DNA from: Mycobacterium sp. BK086
Lineage (GTDB): Bacteria; Actinomycetota; Actinomycetes; Mycobacteriales; Mycobacteriaceae
Assembly (NCBI GenBank): GCA_004362315.1
Contig: SNWL01000003.1
Coordinates: forward strand, 1,736,001-1,800,000
Length of the DNA: 64,000 bases
Direction: 5' to 3'
Part shown: positions 38,602 through 47,443 of the stretch, in pieces
How positions within the stretch are numbered: the stretch's first letter is position 1
Layout: every line of letters starts with the position of its first letter
Made by a program: the position numbers and the translations under genes
The notes under the pieces: model-generated
Told to the model about the DNA's origin: nothing
The model's input: the letters and a program-made list of their open reading frames with translations, nothing else
Databases searched by the model: none

Positions 38602-40093
38602 ACCAGCGGGTCAGTGCGGACCGGAGATTGCCGGTGTCCGTCTGCTCGAATTCATCTGTCGCCCAGGCAACGTAGCCATCGGGGCGAATGAGCAGGGCCG
38701 CCGGGCCGTTGGTCAACTGCGCCTCGATGACGTCGACGCGGTCGGTGTATTCGCGCGCCACGTTCGCGGCCGCACCCCCGCACAGGTCGAGCAGTACCGG
38801 GCGGGCCGTGTGCAGCAGGCTCGCCACCCGGCGGCCGTCGTCGAGCGTCAGGTCGGGCACCAGATAGCCGGACAGCGGATGGTCGTCGCCGACGTCGTAG
38901 CGGACATCGGAGCCGGCGAGCAGCGCCGCCATCTGGGCGGTTACCTGCGGAATGGTGAGAAGCTCGGTGAAAAGCTTTCTGAGTTCGGCAATCTCGGGGC
39001 CGGGGGCCATCAGCGCGATCTGCGACATCGAATGCATCATCACCCGCTCGCCCACCGGATAACGCTCGGTCTGATACGTGTCGAGCAGAGCATCGGGTGC
39101 GGTGCCGTTGATGACGGCGGCGAGCTTCCAGCCGACATTGAAGACGTCCTGCATACCGAGGTTCAGCCCGGGGCCGCCCATCGCGCTGTGCACGTGAGCG
39201 GCGTCCCCGACCAGGAGCACCCGGCCGGATCGATAGCGCTCAGCCTGTCGGGTGTTCTGTCCGTTGATACGCCGCAGCGCATGCGGCCCCGGCCCCTGTG
39301 GCTCGTCGACGCGCAGTTCGGTGCCGAGCACGCGCGTCAGACTGTCGCGCAGCTCATCGAGCGACATGGGTTCCTCGTCACCAGTAGACGCCCCGTATTC
39401 CATGGTTCCCAAGAGCGAGCGGTCCGCCTCAAACGGCGCGTAGATCACCATTCCGCGATCGAATCTGTTGTGGCCAAATGACACTCGACCAAAGCCCGGC
39501 ACGTCCAGCCCTCCGTCAGCGCGCCTGTATTCGTCGGGCACCACGACGTGGGCCAGCCTGGCGACCGTCGGCGACGTCGCGCCGGGGAAGTCGATGCCCA
39601 CACTCTTGCGGACGAAGCTGCGCCCACCGTCGGCACCCACCAGATACGACGCGGTCTCGGTGTAGACACCGGATTCGTTGGCGATCGTCAACCGGACGTC
39701 GTCGCCGGAGGCGTCCAGCCCGGTGAGTTCGTGACCCCAGCGGACCTCGACACCGAGCTCTCGCACCCGCTCATCGAGGAAGCGGACCAGCTTCGGCTGC
39801 GAAATCGCCATCGCGTACATCGGATTGTCGTCCATGCCTGCGAAATCCAACGCCATGCCGGAGAAGATCCACCCCGCTGCCGGCTGCGGAGGGTTCGCGA
39901 GGCCGGAGAACCTGGTGTAGAGCCCGCGCATATCCAGCAGCCGAACCACCTGTCCGACAAGCCCGTTGGCTTTCGGCTCATCACTGGGCCCGGGGAGTGC
40001 GTCGAGCACGACCGGGGTGACCCCGGCAAGGGCGAGTTCGCAGGCCAGCATCAGGCCGTTCGGCCCGGCGCCGGAGATGACAACTTGGTTCAT
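38594..40093 (-). CDS. FAD-dependent aromatic monooxygenase (PheA/TetX type)
   Basis: 499-residue class A flavoprotein hydroxylase. GxGxxG motif in VISGAGPNGLMLACELAL at the N-terminus, the DG motif in YLVGADGGRSFVRKSVG and the FAD-phosphate GD motif in VLLVGDAAHVHSAMGGPGLN. The C-terminal thioredoxin-like domain covers about residues 400-499. Fits the group that hydroxylates phenols or inactivates polyketide antibiotics (including rifamycin and tetracycline monooxygenases). The ATG overlaps the stop of a TetR gene (ATGA), so the regulator probably controls it. Start at MNQVVISGAG; a longer frame to 40297 overlaps tetR. Confidence 0.85.
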   Translation of the reverse strand: MNQVVISGAGPNGLMLACELALAGVTPVVLDALPGPSDEPKANGLVGQVVRLLDMRGLYTRFSGLANPPQPAAGWIFSGMALDFAGMDDNPMYAMAISQPKLVRFLDERVRELGVEVRWGHELTGLDASGDDVRLTIANESGVYTETASYLVGADGGRSFVRKSVGIDFPGATSPTVARLAHVVVPDEYRRADGGLDVPGFGRVSFGHNRFDRGMVIYAPFEADRSLLGTMEYGASTGDEEPMSLDELRDSLTRVLGTELRVDEPQGPGPHALRRINGQNTRQAERYRSGRVLLVGDAAHVHSAMGGPGLNLGMQDVFNVGWKLAAVINGTAPDALLDTYQTERYPVGERVMMHSMSQIALMAPGPEIAELRKLFTELLTIPQVTAQMAALLAGSDVRYDVGDDHPLSGYLVPDLTLDDGRRVASLLHTARPVLLDLCGGAAANVAREYTDRVDVIEAQLTNGPAALLIRPDGYVAWATDEFEQTDTGNLRSALTRWFS

Positions 40094-40698
40094 GATCCTC
40101 GTTTCGGTTCGGGCAGCCCGGCGACAATGTCGGCGAAGCCACGGCGCATCAGGCCGACGATGGGAACGGGCGGGTCGGCGGCGATGTAGGTGTCCATGGC
40201 GGCCTCCGCGACGGCGCGGATGCTGGCCGCAACAAGGCGCGGATACATGTCGCGCGCCGGATCGGTGCCAGTGCGTTCGGCGATCGCGTCGACCCATTCA
40301 GCCATCAGGTTGTTGGCCAAGGCATTTCGCACTTCGATGGCCATGCTCAGCTCGACGAGCTGGTCGAGCTGCTGGCGCGTCGGCGCGTAGTCCTCGCCCA
40401 TCTCGGCGAGCAGTGGTTCGAGCACCGACCCGGTGATCGCGGTCCAGAGTGGCTCGCTCGCGGGCCAGGACCGAAAAGCGGTGAGGCTGCGCCGCATTCG
40501 CTCGAGCTGGCGGTAGGCGATGGCCTCGTACTTGCCTGCGAAGTAGTTGTTGAAGGTGCGCAGCGAGACCCCGGCCCGTTCGGCGATTGCTTCCCGGGTG
40601 ACATTGTCGAGTCCCCGCTCGAAGACCAGATGCAGCGCGGCGTCACTGAGCGCCCTGCGAGTGTCGGCCTTCTTGCGCTCACGCAATCCCTGGCTCAT
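40090..40698 (-). CDS. TetR-family repressor
   Basis: 202-residue regulator: N-terminal TetR DNA-binding domain (LRERKKADTRRALSDAALHL, then IAERAGVSLRTFNNYFAGKYEAI, residues 5-55) and a helical ligand-binding domain. First gene of a two-gene operon with the FAD monooxygenase. A TACGGT -10 lies six bases before its ATG, and an interrupted palindrome (TTGCCTA...TAGGCAA) lies just upstream, most likely its own operator. The inducer is probably the monooxygenase substrate; inferred. Confidence 0.88.
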   Translation of the reverse strand: MSQGLRERKKADTRRALSDAALHLVFERGLDNVTREAIAERAGVSLRTFNNYFAGKYEAIAYRQLERMRRSLTAFRSWPASEPLWTAITGSVLEPLLAEMGEDYAPTRQQLDQLVELSMAIEVRNALANNLMAEWVDAIAERTGTDPARDMYPRLVAASIRAVAEAAMDTYIAADPPVPIVGLMRRGFADIVAGLPEPKRGS

Positions 40699-40704
40699 GC
40701 CGCC

Positions 40705-40710
40705 ACCGTA
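40705..40710 (-). promoter_or_regulatory. -10 element of the tetR-monooxygenase operon
   Basis: TACGGT on the minus strand lies six bases before the ATG at 40698, a leaderless pattern. The dyad at 40720-40751 falls over the expected -35 region, so a bound repressor would block polymerase. Confidence 0.45.
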
Positions 40711-40719
40711 CGCCTAAAG

Positions 40720-40751
40720 TTGCCTACCGTGCAAAATTGCCCGATAGGCAA
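40720..40751. promoter_or_regulatory. Probable TetR operator
   Basis: Seven-base inverted arms TTGCCTA (40720-40726) and TAGGCAA (40745-40751) are separated by 18 bases that themselves contain GCAA-AA-TTGC (40731-40740). The nested symmetry, 32 bp long, lies upstream of tetR over the expected -35 region. This is a typical place and form for an autoregulatory TetR site. It also marks the gap between tetR and the DUF3017 gene. Confidence 0.55.
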
Positions 40752-40754
40752 GAT

Positions 40755-41084
40755 CTATGACGTTCCCAGCGGGTCGATCGTCGACGCGATGTAGACCATC
40801 ACCACGCAGACCGTGGTCATGGTGGCGAAGTCGACACCGCGGGAACGCACCACCAGCAGCCCGGCCCGCTCTTCGGAGAGCACCAGGCGGAAGGCTGCGG
40901 CAACCCCGACCGCGATGCCGATCAGCAGCGAACCTCGCCGCCAGAATTCGGCTGCCACCAGCACAAAGGCGACCACGAAGATCACCCCGACGCTCAGGAT
41001 GGGCCACTGCGAACGCACCACGCGCCGGGTGAAGGCCACCGCCTCCGCTCGAGTCGGCAGTCGGCGCCTCGCGCGTGCGGTCAC
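40755..41084 (-). CDS. DUF3017 small membrane protein
   Basis: 109-residue protein with an Arg-rich N-terminus ([15 protein letters not shown]) and three hydrophobic helices (about residues 28-45, 52-68 and 87-103). It belongs to the actinobacterial DUF3017 family, which sits next to folD, as Rv3355c does in M. tuberculosis. GTG start overlaps the folD stop (GTGA), so it is translated with folD. Function unknown; no catalytic motif is seen. Confidence 0.82.
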   Translation of the reverse strand: MTARARRRLPTRAEAVAFTRRVVRSQWPILSVGVIFVVAFVLVAAEFWRRGSLLIGIAVGVAAAFRLVLSEERAGLLVVRSRGVDFATMTTVCVVMVYIASTIDPLGTS

Positions 41085-41938
41085 TGGCCCGCTTCGGCCA
41101 GTTCGACGACGTTGGTGAGCAGGAATGCCCGGGTCAGCGGACCCACCCCGCCGGGGTTGGGCGACACGTGCCCGGCGACGTCCCAGACGTCGGGATGCAC
41201 GTCGCCGGTGAGCTTGCCCTCGACCCGGCTCACGCCGACGTCGACGACGGCCGCGCCGGGCCGCACCATGTCGGCCGTGAGCATGTGCGGCACCCCGACG
41301 GCGGCGACGATGATGTCGGCCTGCTTGGTGAGCGCGGGGAGGTCACGAGTTCCGGTGTGGCACAACGTCACCGTCGCGTTCTCGCTGCGCCGGGTGAGCA
41401 GCAGGCCCAGCGGGCGACCGACGGTGACACCGCGGCCGATGACCACCACGTGCGCGCCGGCGATCGGCACCTCGTAGCGGCGCAGCAGATGCACGATGCC
41501 GCGCGGGGTGCACGGCAGCGGTGCCTCTTTGCCCAGCACGAGGCGGCCCAGGTTGGTCGGGTGCAGCCCGTCGGCGTCCTTGTTGGGGTCGACCCGTTCC
41601 AGCGCGGCGTTCTCGTCGAGGTGACGCGGCAGCGGCAGCTGCACGATGTAGCCGGTGCACTCGGGGTTGGCATTGAGCTCGTCGAGGGTCTCGTCGAGCT
41701 GCGCTTGGCTGACGTCGGCGGGCAGGTCACGGCGGATCGAGGTGATCCCGACCTTGGCGCAGTCGGAATGCTTGCCCTTCACATAGGCGTGCGATCCGGG
41801 GTCGTCGCCGACCAGCACCGTGCCCAGTCCGGGAGTGCGTCCGGCGGCGGTCAGCGCCGCCACCCGGTCCTTCAGATCGACGAAAATCTCGTCACGGGTG
41901 AGCTTGCCGTCCAGGGTGATTGCGACCACGCGCCACAT
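41081..41938 (-). CDS. folD: Bifunctional methylenetetrahydrofolate dehydrogenase / cyclohydrolase
   Basis: 285-residue FolD, which interconverts 5,10-methylene-THF, 5,10-methenyl-THF and 10-formyl-THF with NADP. Signatures: [21 protein letters not shown] (Tyr-Lys catalytic pair), [31 protein letters not shown] (NADP-binding loop) and [15 protein letters not shown]. The sequence follows Rv3356c closely. ATG 41938 ([12 protein letters not shown]) is used; GTG three codons later is an alternative, and the long extension to 42169 is not coding. Divergent from the flavin oxidoreductase gene. Confidence 0.95.
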   Translation of the reverse strand: MWRVVAITLDGKLTRDEIFVDLKDRVAALTAAGRTPGLGTVLVGDDPGSHAYVKGKHSDCAKVGITSIRRDLPADVSQAQLDETLDELNANPECTGYIVQLPLPRHLDENAALERVDPNKDADGLHPTNLGRLVLGKEAPLPCTPRGIVHLLRRYEVPIAGAHVVVIGRGVTVGRPLGLLLTRRSENATVTLCHTGTRDLPALTKQADIIVAAVGVPHMLTADMVRPGAAVVDVGVSRVEGKLTGDVHPDVWDVAGHVSPNPGGVGPLTRAFLLTNVVELAEAGQ

Positions 41939-41999
41939 TGTTCCATCGCACCGGGAGCTGTCGTTGACAGCATCGCGTACCGCGTGGTCAGCTGCGGTT

Positions 42000-43199
42000 A
42001 TGAACAGTGCGCCAGATGTGTTCAGCCCGGCGAAACTCGGCCCCATCACCCTGCGCAACCGGACCATCAAGTCGGCCACCTTCGAGGCCCGGACGCCCGA
42101 CGACGTCGTCTCCGATGACCTGATCGCGTTCCACCGCGCCATCGCCGCCGGCGGTATCGGCATGACCACGGTCGCCTACACCGCCGTGAGCCAGGGCGGC
42201 CGCACCAACGGCGGGCAGATCTGGATGCGCCCGGCAGCCGTCCCCGGCCTGCAGCGCCTCGCCGACGCCGTGCACGCCGAGGGCGCCAAGATCAGCGCGC
42301 AGATCGGCCACGCCGGCCCGGTGGCCAATGCCCGCTCGAACAAGGCCACCGCCCTGGCCCCGGTCCGCTTCTTCAACCCGCTGTCCATGAAGTTCGCCAA
42401 GCACGCCAGCAAAGACGACATCAACGACGTCATCGCCGCCCACGCCTCGGCGGCCCGGTTCGCCATCGACTCCGGTTTCGATGCCGTCGAGATCCATCTC
42501 GGCCACAACTATCTGGCCAGCTCGTTCCTGTCCCCGATGATCAACCGGCGCACCGACGAGTTCGGCGGCTCGCTGGAGAACCGGGCCAAGGTGGCGCGGG
42601 GCATCGTGCTGGCGGTGCGCCGCGAGGTCGAGCGACTCGGCCCGGCCCCGATCGCGGTGACCGCCAAGCTCAACATGGCCGACGGGGTGCGCGGCTCGAT
42701 CCAGATCGAAGAAGCGCTGCAGACCGCGAAGTGGCTCGAGGAAGACGGTGGCCTGGACGCCATCGAACTCACCGCCGGCAGTTCGCTGCTCAACCCGATG
42801 TACCTGTTCCGCGGGGACGCCCCGGTCAAGGAATTCGCCGCCGCGCAGAAATGGCCGCTGAACTGGGGCATGCGCATGACCGGCAAGAAATTCATGCGGG
42901 AGTACCCCTACCGGGACACCTACCTGCTGCGCGACGCCGAACAGTTCCGCAAGGAGCTGTCGATGCCGCTGATCCTGCTCGGCGGCATCACCAACCGCGA
43001 ATCGATGGACCGCGCGATGGCCGAGGGATTCGAATTCGTGGCGATGGGCCGGGCCCTGCTGGCCGAGCCGGATCTGCTCAATCGCATTCAGGCAGACGGC
43101 GAAGCACATTCTGTGCAGTCGCTGTGCACGCACTGCAACAAATGCATGCCGACCATCTACTCGCGGACGCTTTGTGTGGTGACCGGCGGTCCGGCATGA
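42000..43199 (+). CDS. Old-yellow-enzyme-family oxidoreductase (Rv3359-type)
   Basis: 399-residue FMN TIM-barrel of the NADH:flavin oxidoreductase / 2,4-dienoyl-CoA reductase family. Active-site pieces: [18 protein letters not shown] at the N-terminus, [27 protein letters not shown] and [15 protein letters not shown]. The C-terminus has [17 protein letters not shown], a cysteine cluster suggesting an Fe-S centre as in dienoyl-CoA reductases, but the protein lacks the C-terminal NAD/FAD domains of those enzymes. Corresponds to Rv3359. ATG 42000 is chosen by alignment of the first conserved block. Substrate unknown. Confidence 0.85.
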   Translation: MNSAPDVFSPAKLGPITLRNRTIKSATFEARTPDDVVSDDLIAFHRAIAAGGIGMTTVAYTAVSQGGRTNGGQIWMRPAAVPGLQRLADAVHAEGAKISAQIGHAGPVANARSNKATALAPVRFFNPLSMKFAKHASKDDINDVIAAHASAARFAIDSGFDAVEIHLGHNYLASSFLSPMINRRTDEFGGSLENRAKVARGIVLAVRREVERLGPAPIAVTAKLNMADGVRGSIQIEEALQTAKWLEEDGGLDAIELTAGSSLLNPMYLFRGDAPVKEFAAAQKWPLNWGMRMTGKKFMREYPYRDTYLLRDAEQFRKELSMPLILLGGITNRESMDRAMAEGFEFVAMGRALLAEPDLLNRIQADGEAHSVQSLCTHCNKCMPTIYSRTLCVVTGGPA

Positions 43200-43222
43200 C
43201 GGGCCGACGGCGCCTCTACCGA

Positions 43223-43228
43223 TAGAGT
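43223..43228 (+). promoter_or_regulatory. -10 element of the FHA-ABC transporter gene (leaderless)
   Basis: TAGAGT lies eight bases before ATG 43237 and supports that start over the GTG two codons earlier. Confidence 0.45.
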
Positions 43229-43236
43229 TAGTGGCG

Positions 43237-45753
43237 ATGACTCGACCAGCCGCGCCCGTTCTGACAGTTCGGTACGACGGGTCGGAGCGCACCTTCGCCG
43301 CAGGCCATGACGTTGTGGTCGGCCGCGATCTGCGCGCCGACGTGCGAATCGCCCACCCCTTGATATCCCGCGCTCACCTGGTGTTGCGCTTTGACCATGG
43401 TCGCTGGATGGCCGTCGACAACGGCTCGCTCAACGGCATGTTCGTCAATGGCCGCCGGATGCCGTCCGTCGATATCAGCGACGGTATGACGCTGAACGTC
43501 GGCAACCCCGACGGGCCGCCGCTCAGCTTCGGACTCGGCCGCGCCCAGGGGTCGGTGGGGCGTCCGCCGCAGACCTCTTCGGTGCGCCTGGCCGCGCCGC
43601 TGTCCTCACCGTCGTGGCCGGCGCAGCCGACCCGCGGCCCGGCGACCGCCGGAGCGTGGCAGCAGGCGCCTGCACAGCGCGCGCAGCCGACGTACCACCC
43701 GCCGACGGGAGCCATCCCGGCGGCGGCGCCGACCCAGATGCGTCCGGCCGTCGGCGGCGACAAACCCGCCGGGTCGAACCTCGCGACGTCGATGCTCAAG
43801 ATCCTGCGTCCGGGCGCGCCCAGCGAGGTACCGCCCGGCGGCATCAAGATCGGCCGCGCGACCGACAACGACATCGTCATCCCCGACGTGCTGGCCTCAC
43901 GCCATCACGCGACGCTGATCCCCACCCCGGGCGGCACGGAGATCGTCGACAACCGCAGTATCAACGGCACGTTCGTCAACGGCACTCGCGTCGACACCGC
44001 GATGCTGAACGACGGCGACACCGTCACAATCGGCAACGTCGACCTCGTCTTCGCCGGCGGCACCCTGGCCCGGCGCACCGAGACCGAGGCGGCCACCGCC
44101 ACCGGCGGTCTGGACGTCCGCGCGGTGACGTGGACGATCGAGAACAACAAGACGCTGCTGGACAACATCTCGCTGACGGCGCGCCCCGGCACCCTGACCG
44201 CGGTGATCGGCCCGTCCGGCGCGGGCAAGTCGACGTTCGCGCGGCTGGTCGCCGGCTACACCCATCCCACAAGCGGCACAGTCGCTTTCGAGGGTCACAA
44301 CATCCACGCCGAGTACGCCTCGCTGCGCTCCCGGATCGGCATGGTGCCGCAGGACGACGTCGTGCACGGCCAGCTGACCGTCAACCAGGCGCTCATGTAC
44401 GCCGCCGAATTGCGGCTGCCGCCGGATACCACCAAGGAGGACCGCCAGCAGGTGGTCGCCCAGGTGCTGTCCGAGCTGGAGATGACCAAGCACGCGAACA
44501 CCCGGGTGGACAAGCTGTCCGGCGGGCAGCGCAAGCGCGCGTCGGTGGCCCTGGAGCTGCTGACCGGCCCGTCGCTGCTGATCCTTGACGAGCCGACGTC
44601 CGGTCTGGACCCGGCACTGGACCGTCAGGTCATGACGATGCTGCGCCAGCTGGCCGACGCCGGCCGCGTGGTACTGGTCGTCACGCACTCGCTGACGTAT
44701 CTCGATGTGTGCGATCAGGTGCTGCTGCTGGCACCGGGCGGCAAGACCGCGTTCTGCGGTCCGCCGAGCCAGATCGGTCCGGCGATGGGCACCACCAACT
44801 GGGCCGACATCTTCAGCTCGGTCGCCGGTGATCCCGACGCCGCCCATCACCGCTACCTCGCGCAGACCGGGCCGACTCCCCCACCGCCGCCGCAAGAGGC
44901 GCCGTCGAACATGGGCGAGCCCACGCATACCAGCCTGTTCCGGCAGTTCTCGACGATCGCGCGTCGTCAGATGCGGCTGATCGTGTCCGACCGGGGCTAT
45001 TTCATCTTCCTGGCGCTGCTGCCGTTCATCATGGGTGTGCTGTCGCTGTCGGTGCCGGGCACCGTCGGCTTCGGGGTGCCCGATCCGATGGGCGATGCCC
45101 CCAACGAGCCGGGCCAGATTCTGGTGCTGCTCAACGTCGGCGCGATCTTCATGGGAACCGCACTGACGGTGCGTGACCTGATCGGCGAGCGGCCGATCTT
45201 CCGTCGAGAACAGGCCGTCGGGTTGTCGACCACGGCCTACCTGCTGGCGAAGGTCTGCATCTATGCCGTGTTCGCGATCGTGCAGTCGACGATCGTCACG
45301 GCGATCACGATCGCGGGCAAGGGCGGGCCGACGCAGGGGTCACTGACATTCCTGAGCCCGACACTGGAGCTGTTCGTGGTGATGGCCGCGACCACCGTCA
45401 CCGCGGCGATGGTGGGTCTTGCGTTGTCGGCACTGGCCAAATCCAACGAGCAGATCATGCCGCTGCTGGTGGTCGCCGTCATGAGTCAGCTGGTGTTCTC
45501 CGGCGGCATGATCCCGGTGACCGGCCGCCTGGTGCTCGACCAGTTGTCGTGGATCACCCCGGCCCGCTGGGGCTTTGCGGCGTCGGCGTCGACGATCGAT
45601 CTGATCAAGTTGGTGCCCGGCCCGCTGACGCCCAAGGACGCGCATTGGCATCACACCGCGTCGGCGTGGTGGTTCAACATGGGAATGCTGGGCGCGCTGT
45701 GCGTCGGGTATTTGAGCCTCGTGCGGTGGAAGATCCGGCTGAAGAGCGCTTGA
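43237..45753 (+). CDS. FHA-domain ABC transporter (Rv1747-like)
   Basis: 838-residue fusion of two FHA domains (about residues 10-95 and 195-275), an ABC ATPase (Walker A GPSGAGKST about 326-334, signature LSGGQRKRA about 426-434, Walker B LLILDEPTSGLD) and a C-terminal six-helix membrane domain (about 585-838). The proline-rich linker between the FHA domains holds threonines. In M. tuberculosis Rv1747 is phosphorylated by PknF and exports cell-envelope lipoglycans. The N-terminus here matches Rv1747 closely (TFAAGHDVVVGRDLRADV), but there is no kinase gene beside it. Start set by the -10 element at 43223. Confidence 0.92.
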   Translation: MTRPAAPVLTVRYDGSERTFAAGHDVVVGRDLRADVRIAHPLISRAHLVLRFDHGRWMAVDNGSLNGMFVNGRRMPSVDISDGMTLNVGNPDGPPLSFGLGRAQGSVGRPPQTSSVRLAAPLSSPSWPAQPTRGPATAGAWQQAPAQRAQPTYHPPTGAIPAAAPTQMRPAVGGDKPAGSNLATSMLKILRPGAPSEVPPGGIKIGRATDNDIVIPDVLASRHHATLIPTPGGTEIVDNRSINGTFVNGTRVDTAMLNDGDTVTIGNVDLVFAGGTLARRTETEAATATGGLDVRAVTWTIENNKTLLDNISLTARPGTLTAVIGPSGAGKSTFARLVAGYTHPTSGTVAFEGHNIHAEYASLRSRIGMVPQDDVVHGQLTVNQALMYAAELRLPPDTTKEDRQQVVAQVLSELEMTKHANTRVDKLSGGQRKRASVALELLTGPSLLILDEPTSGLDPALDRQVMTMLRQLADAGRVVLVVTHSLTYLDVCDQVLLLAPGGKTAFCGPPSQIGPAMGTTNWADIFSSVAGDPDAAHHRYLAQTGPTPPPPPQEAPSNMGEPTHTSLFRQFSTIARRQMRLIVSDRGYFIFLALLPFIMGVLSLSVPGTVGFGVPDPMGDAPNEPGQILVLLNVGAIFMGTALTVRDLIGERPIFRREQAVGLSTTAYLLAKVCIYAVFAIVQSTIVTAITIAGKGGPTQGSLTFLSPTLELFVVMAATTVTAAMVGLALSALAKSNEQIMPLLVVAVMSQLVFSGGMIPVTGRLVLDQLSWITPARWGFAASASTIDLIKLVPGPLTPKDAHWHHTASAWWFNMGMLGALCVGYLSLVRWKIRLKSA

Positions 45754-45803
45754 GCTAAGCCAGCTCCCGTTGAGGTGCAGCGCAACTGGAATTCGCGTCG
45801 CGG

Positions 45804-45834
45804 TTGACTGCTGTTCATCCGACGTCCATAGCGT
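45804..45834 (+). promoter_or_regulatory. Promoter of the MPT63-like gene
   Basis: TTGACT (45804-45809) and TAGCGT (45829-45834) are good -35 and -10 hexamers separated by 19 bases. The -10 ends eight bases before ATG 45843, so the mRNA is probably leaderless. This is the clearest two-element promoter in the window. Confidence 0.6.
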
Positions 45835-45842
45835 TTCGGCGC

Positions 45843-46301
45843 ATGAGGATGAAAGCGGCGGCGCTGGCCGCAGCAGTGGGCCTGTCGGTCGTGCTCGCCC
45901 CCACCGCGGCAGCCGATCCCAGCGTCGACAAATTCGGCGGCTGGAACCACCTGGTCGACAACGGCGGCGCTTCCATCACGGTCTGGAAGGTCAGCGATCT
46001 GAAGCCGAGCACCGACACCATCCCCGGCTACCCGTTGGCGGGCAAGCTGTGGGAGGCCACGGCCAAGGTCCGCGCCGCCAAAGGTGGCGTGACGCCGATC
46101 ATTCCGGACTTCAACGCGCGCGCCGCGAACGGCGCCAACTACCCGGCGCTGTGGCAGGCCGCCACGCCGACGGGGATCCCGGGCGGGACGCTGCTGCCGG
46201 GTGATTCTGCCTGGGGCAAGCTGTACTTCGACGTGACCGGACCCGCGCCGACCTCGGTGGTCTACAACAACGGCGTCGAGGATCTGCTGGTCTGGAAGTA
46301 G
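45843..46301 (+). CDS. Secreted MPT63-like (DUF1942) protein
   Basis: 152-residue exported protein: signal peptide MRMKAAALAAAVGLSVVLAP with cleavage after TAAA, then a mature beta-sandwich domain of about 128 residues. DLKPSTDTIPGYPLAGKLWE and GKLYFDVTGPAPTSVVYNNG are typical of the mycobacterial MPT63 (Rv1926c)/DUF1942 family of immunoglobulin-like secreted antigens. No cysteine and no catalytic motif. Function unknown in the whole family. It has its own promoter, separate from the ABC transporter gene 89 bp upstream. Confidence 0.82.
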   Translation: MRMKAAALAAAVGLSVVLAPTAAADPSVDKFGGWNHLVDNGGASITVWKVSDLKPSTDTIPGYPLAGKLWEATAKVRAAKGGVTPIIPDFNARAANGANYPALWQAATPTGIPGGTLLPGDSAWGKLYFDVTGPAPTSVVYNNGVEDLLVWK

Positions 46302-46335
46302 TACTTTTTCGGGATCGGTAGCCGCGGGGCGTTGC

Positions 46336-46341
46336 TAGTGT
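46336..46341 (+). promoter_or_regulatory. -10 element of the 46349 gene (leaderless)
   Basis: TAGTGT lies seven bases before ATG 46349 with no Shine-Dalgarno sequence, supporting this start for an otherwise unrecognised gene. Confidence 0.45.
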
Positions 46342-46348
46342 CTGGCCC

Positions 46349-46885
46349 ATGCGCTTCGAGCTGGTCCCGGCTACGCCCACCTCCGCAGGGTGGATGCAAC
46401 GCAAACCCACGCCGCCGCTTGTCCTGGACATCGGAGATGGCGGCGCCATCACGTTGAGCGATTCGGACACCAACGAGTTGGTTGCCTCGGCCGCGGTTGC
46501 ACAGGTGACGGCAACGCCGGCCAAATATCAATACATGCGCTTGGAATCCCTCAACGGCACACAGCCTCTCGTGATTCTGGACATTCCTGAACTGCAACCG
46601 ATCAGCATTGGTGCGCGGTCGCTGGGATCAGCCTGGGGCGACGACATGTACCGGTATCGCTGGCGTGACCGGGTACCGAACGAAAAGCGAGTCACCCATG
46701 AACTGGCGGACGCGGACTGGCTCTCGCTCGTCACGCAATTCGGTCTGAGCGCGTTGGTCCACGATGACATTGCATCCGGGCGGGTCGAGCGACGGACGCG
46801 AATCAACAAGGCGAAGGTATTCCTCGAAGTGATGCTGGTGCTGTTCGTCATCGCACTAGCGGCATACCTGCACTTTGCCAAGTGA
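46349..46885 (+). CDS. Uncharacterised tail-anchored membrane protein
   Basis: 178 residues, not recognised. The first 150 residues are soluble and rich in beta-strand-like segments (for example TPPLVLDIGDGGAITLSD and QPLVILDIPELQPISIGAR). They resemble a small PH-like or sensor fold, but no family can be named. A single hydrophobic helix near the end (VMLVLFVIALAAYLHFA) after a basic stretch (RVERRTRINKAKVF) suggests a tail-anchored protein with the domain in the cytoplasm. GC content and codon use look less biased than neighbours. Convergent with mfpA, six bases between stops. Confidence 0.65.
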   Translation: MRFELVPATPTSAGWMQRKPTPPLVLDIGDGGAITLSDSDTNELVASAAVAQVTATPAKYQYMRLESLNGTQPLVILDIPELQPISIGARSLGSAWGDDMYRYRWRDRVPNEKRVTHELADADWLSLVTQFGLSALVHDDIASGRVERRTRINKAKVFLEVMLVLFVIALAAYLHFAK

Positions 46886-46891
46886 CGCGGG

Positions 46892-47443
46892 TTAGTCGCC
46901 GCTGACGTCGAGGCCGTGCGCGGCCGCGAACGCCAGTGCCTGCGCGACGTCGATGCGCGCGCCCCGGCAGGCCGCCGTGGTCCACAGGGTCGGGTCGATC
47001 CGCGCGGCGCGCAGATCGGCCTGCTCGAGGCGTAACCCGTTGGTGCGGGCACCGGTCAGATCGGCTCCGCGCAGCACGGCCTTACGCAAATCGGCTTGCA
47101 CTAAACTGGTTTCGCGCAACCGAGACCCCGACATGTCCACCTCGCGCAGGTCCGCACCGCCGAGGACAGCGAGCGTGAAGTCGACCTCGTCGAAGACGAT
47201 CGGACGTAGCCGGCAGTTCTCGAAGGTCGAGCCCAGCATGCTGCAATTGCGGAAGGTGCTGTGCCACAGCGTGGTCCGCAGGAACCGGCAATTGCGGAAC
47301 GCTGTCCCCAGATGCGTCGACTCCGACAGGTTCGCGCCGCCGAAGTCGCACTCGGTGAACACCACCCGCTCGGTCTGCAGGCCGGAGAGATCCTCGTCGC
47401 GAAAATCTTCGCCGGTGAATTCGCGGTCGATCCAGTGCTGCAC
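46892..47443 (-). CDS. mfpA: Pentapeptide repeat protein MfpA
   Basis: 183-residue right-handed quadrilateral beta-helix protein that mimics DNA, binds gyrase and protects it from fluoroquinolones. Pentapeptide repeats (A/C/S/V-D/N-L/F-X-X) run almost end to end, e.g. DLSGLQTERVVFTECDFGGA and VLGGADLREVDMSGSRLRET. Length equals that of M. tuberculosis Rv3361c. Start overlaps the stop of mfpB by one base. It is the last gene of the conservon operon, and MfpB, a small GTPase, is reported to modulate it. Confidence 0.93.
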   Translation of the reverse strand: MQHWIDREFTGEDFRDEDLSGLQTERVVFTECDFGGANLSESTHLGTAFRNCRFLRTTLWHSTFRNCSMLGSTFENCRLRPIVFDEVDFTLAVLGGADLREVDMSGSRLRETSLVQADLRKAVLRGADLTGARTNGLRLEQADLRAARIDPTLWTTAACRGARIDVAQALAFAAAHGLDVSGD

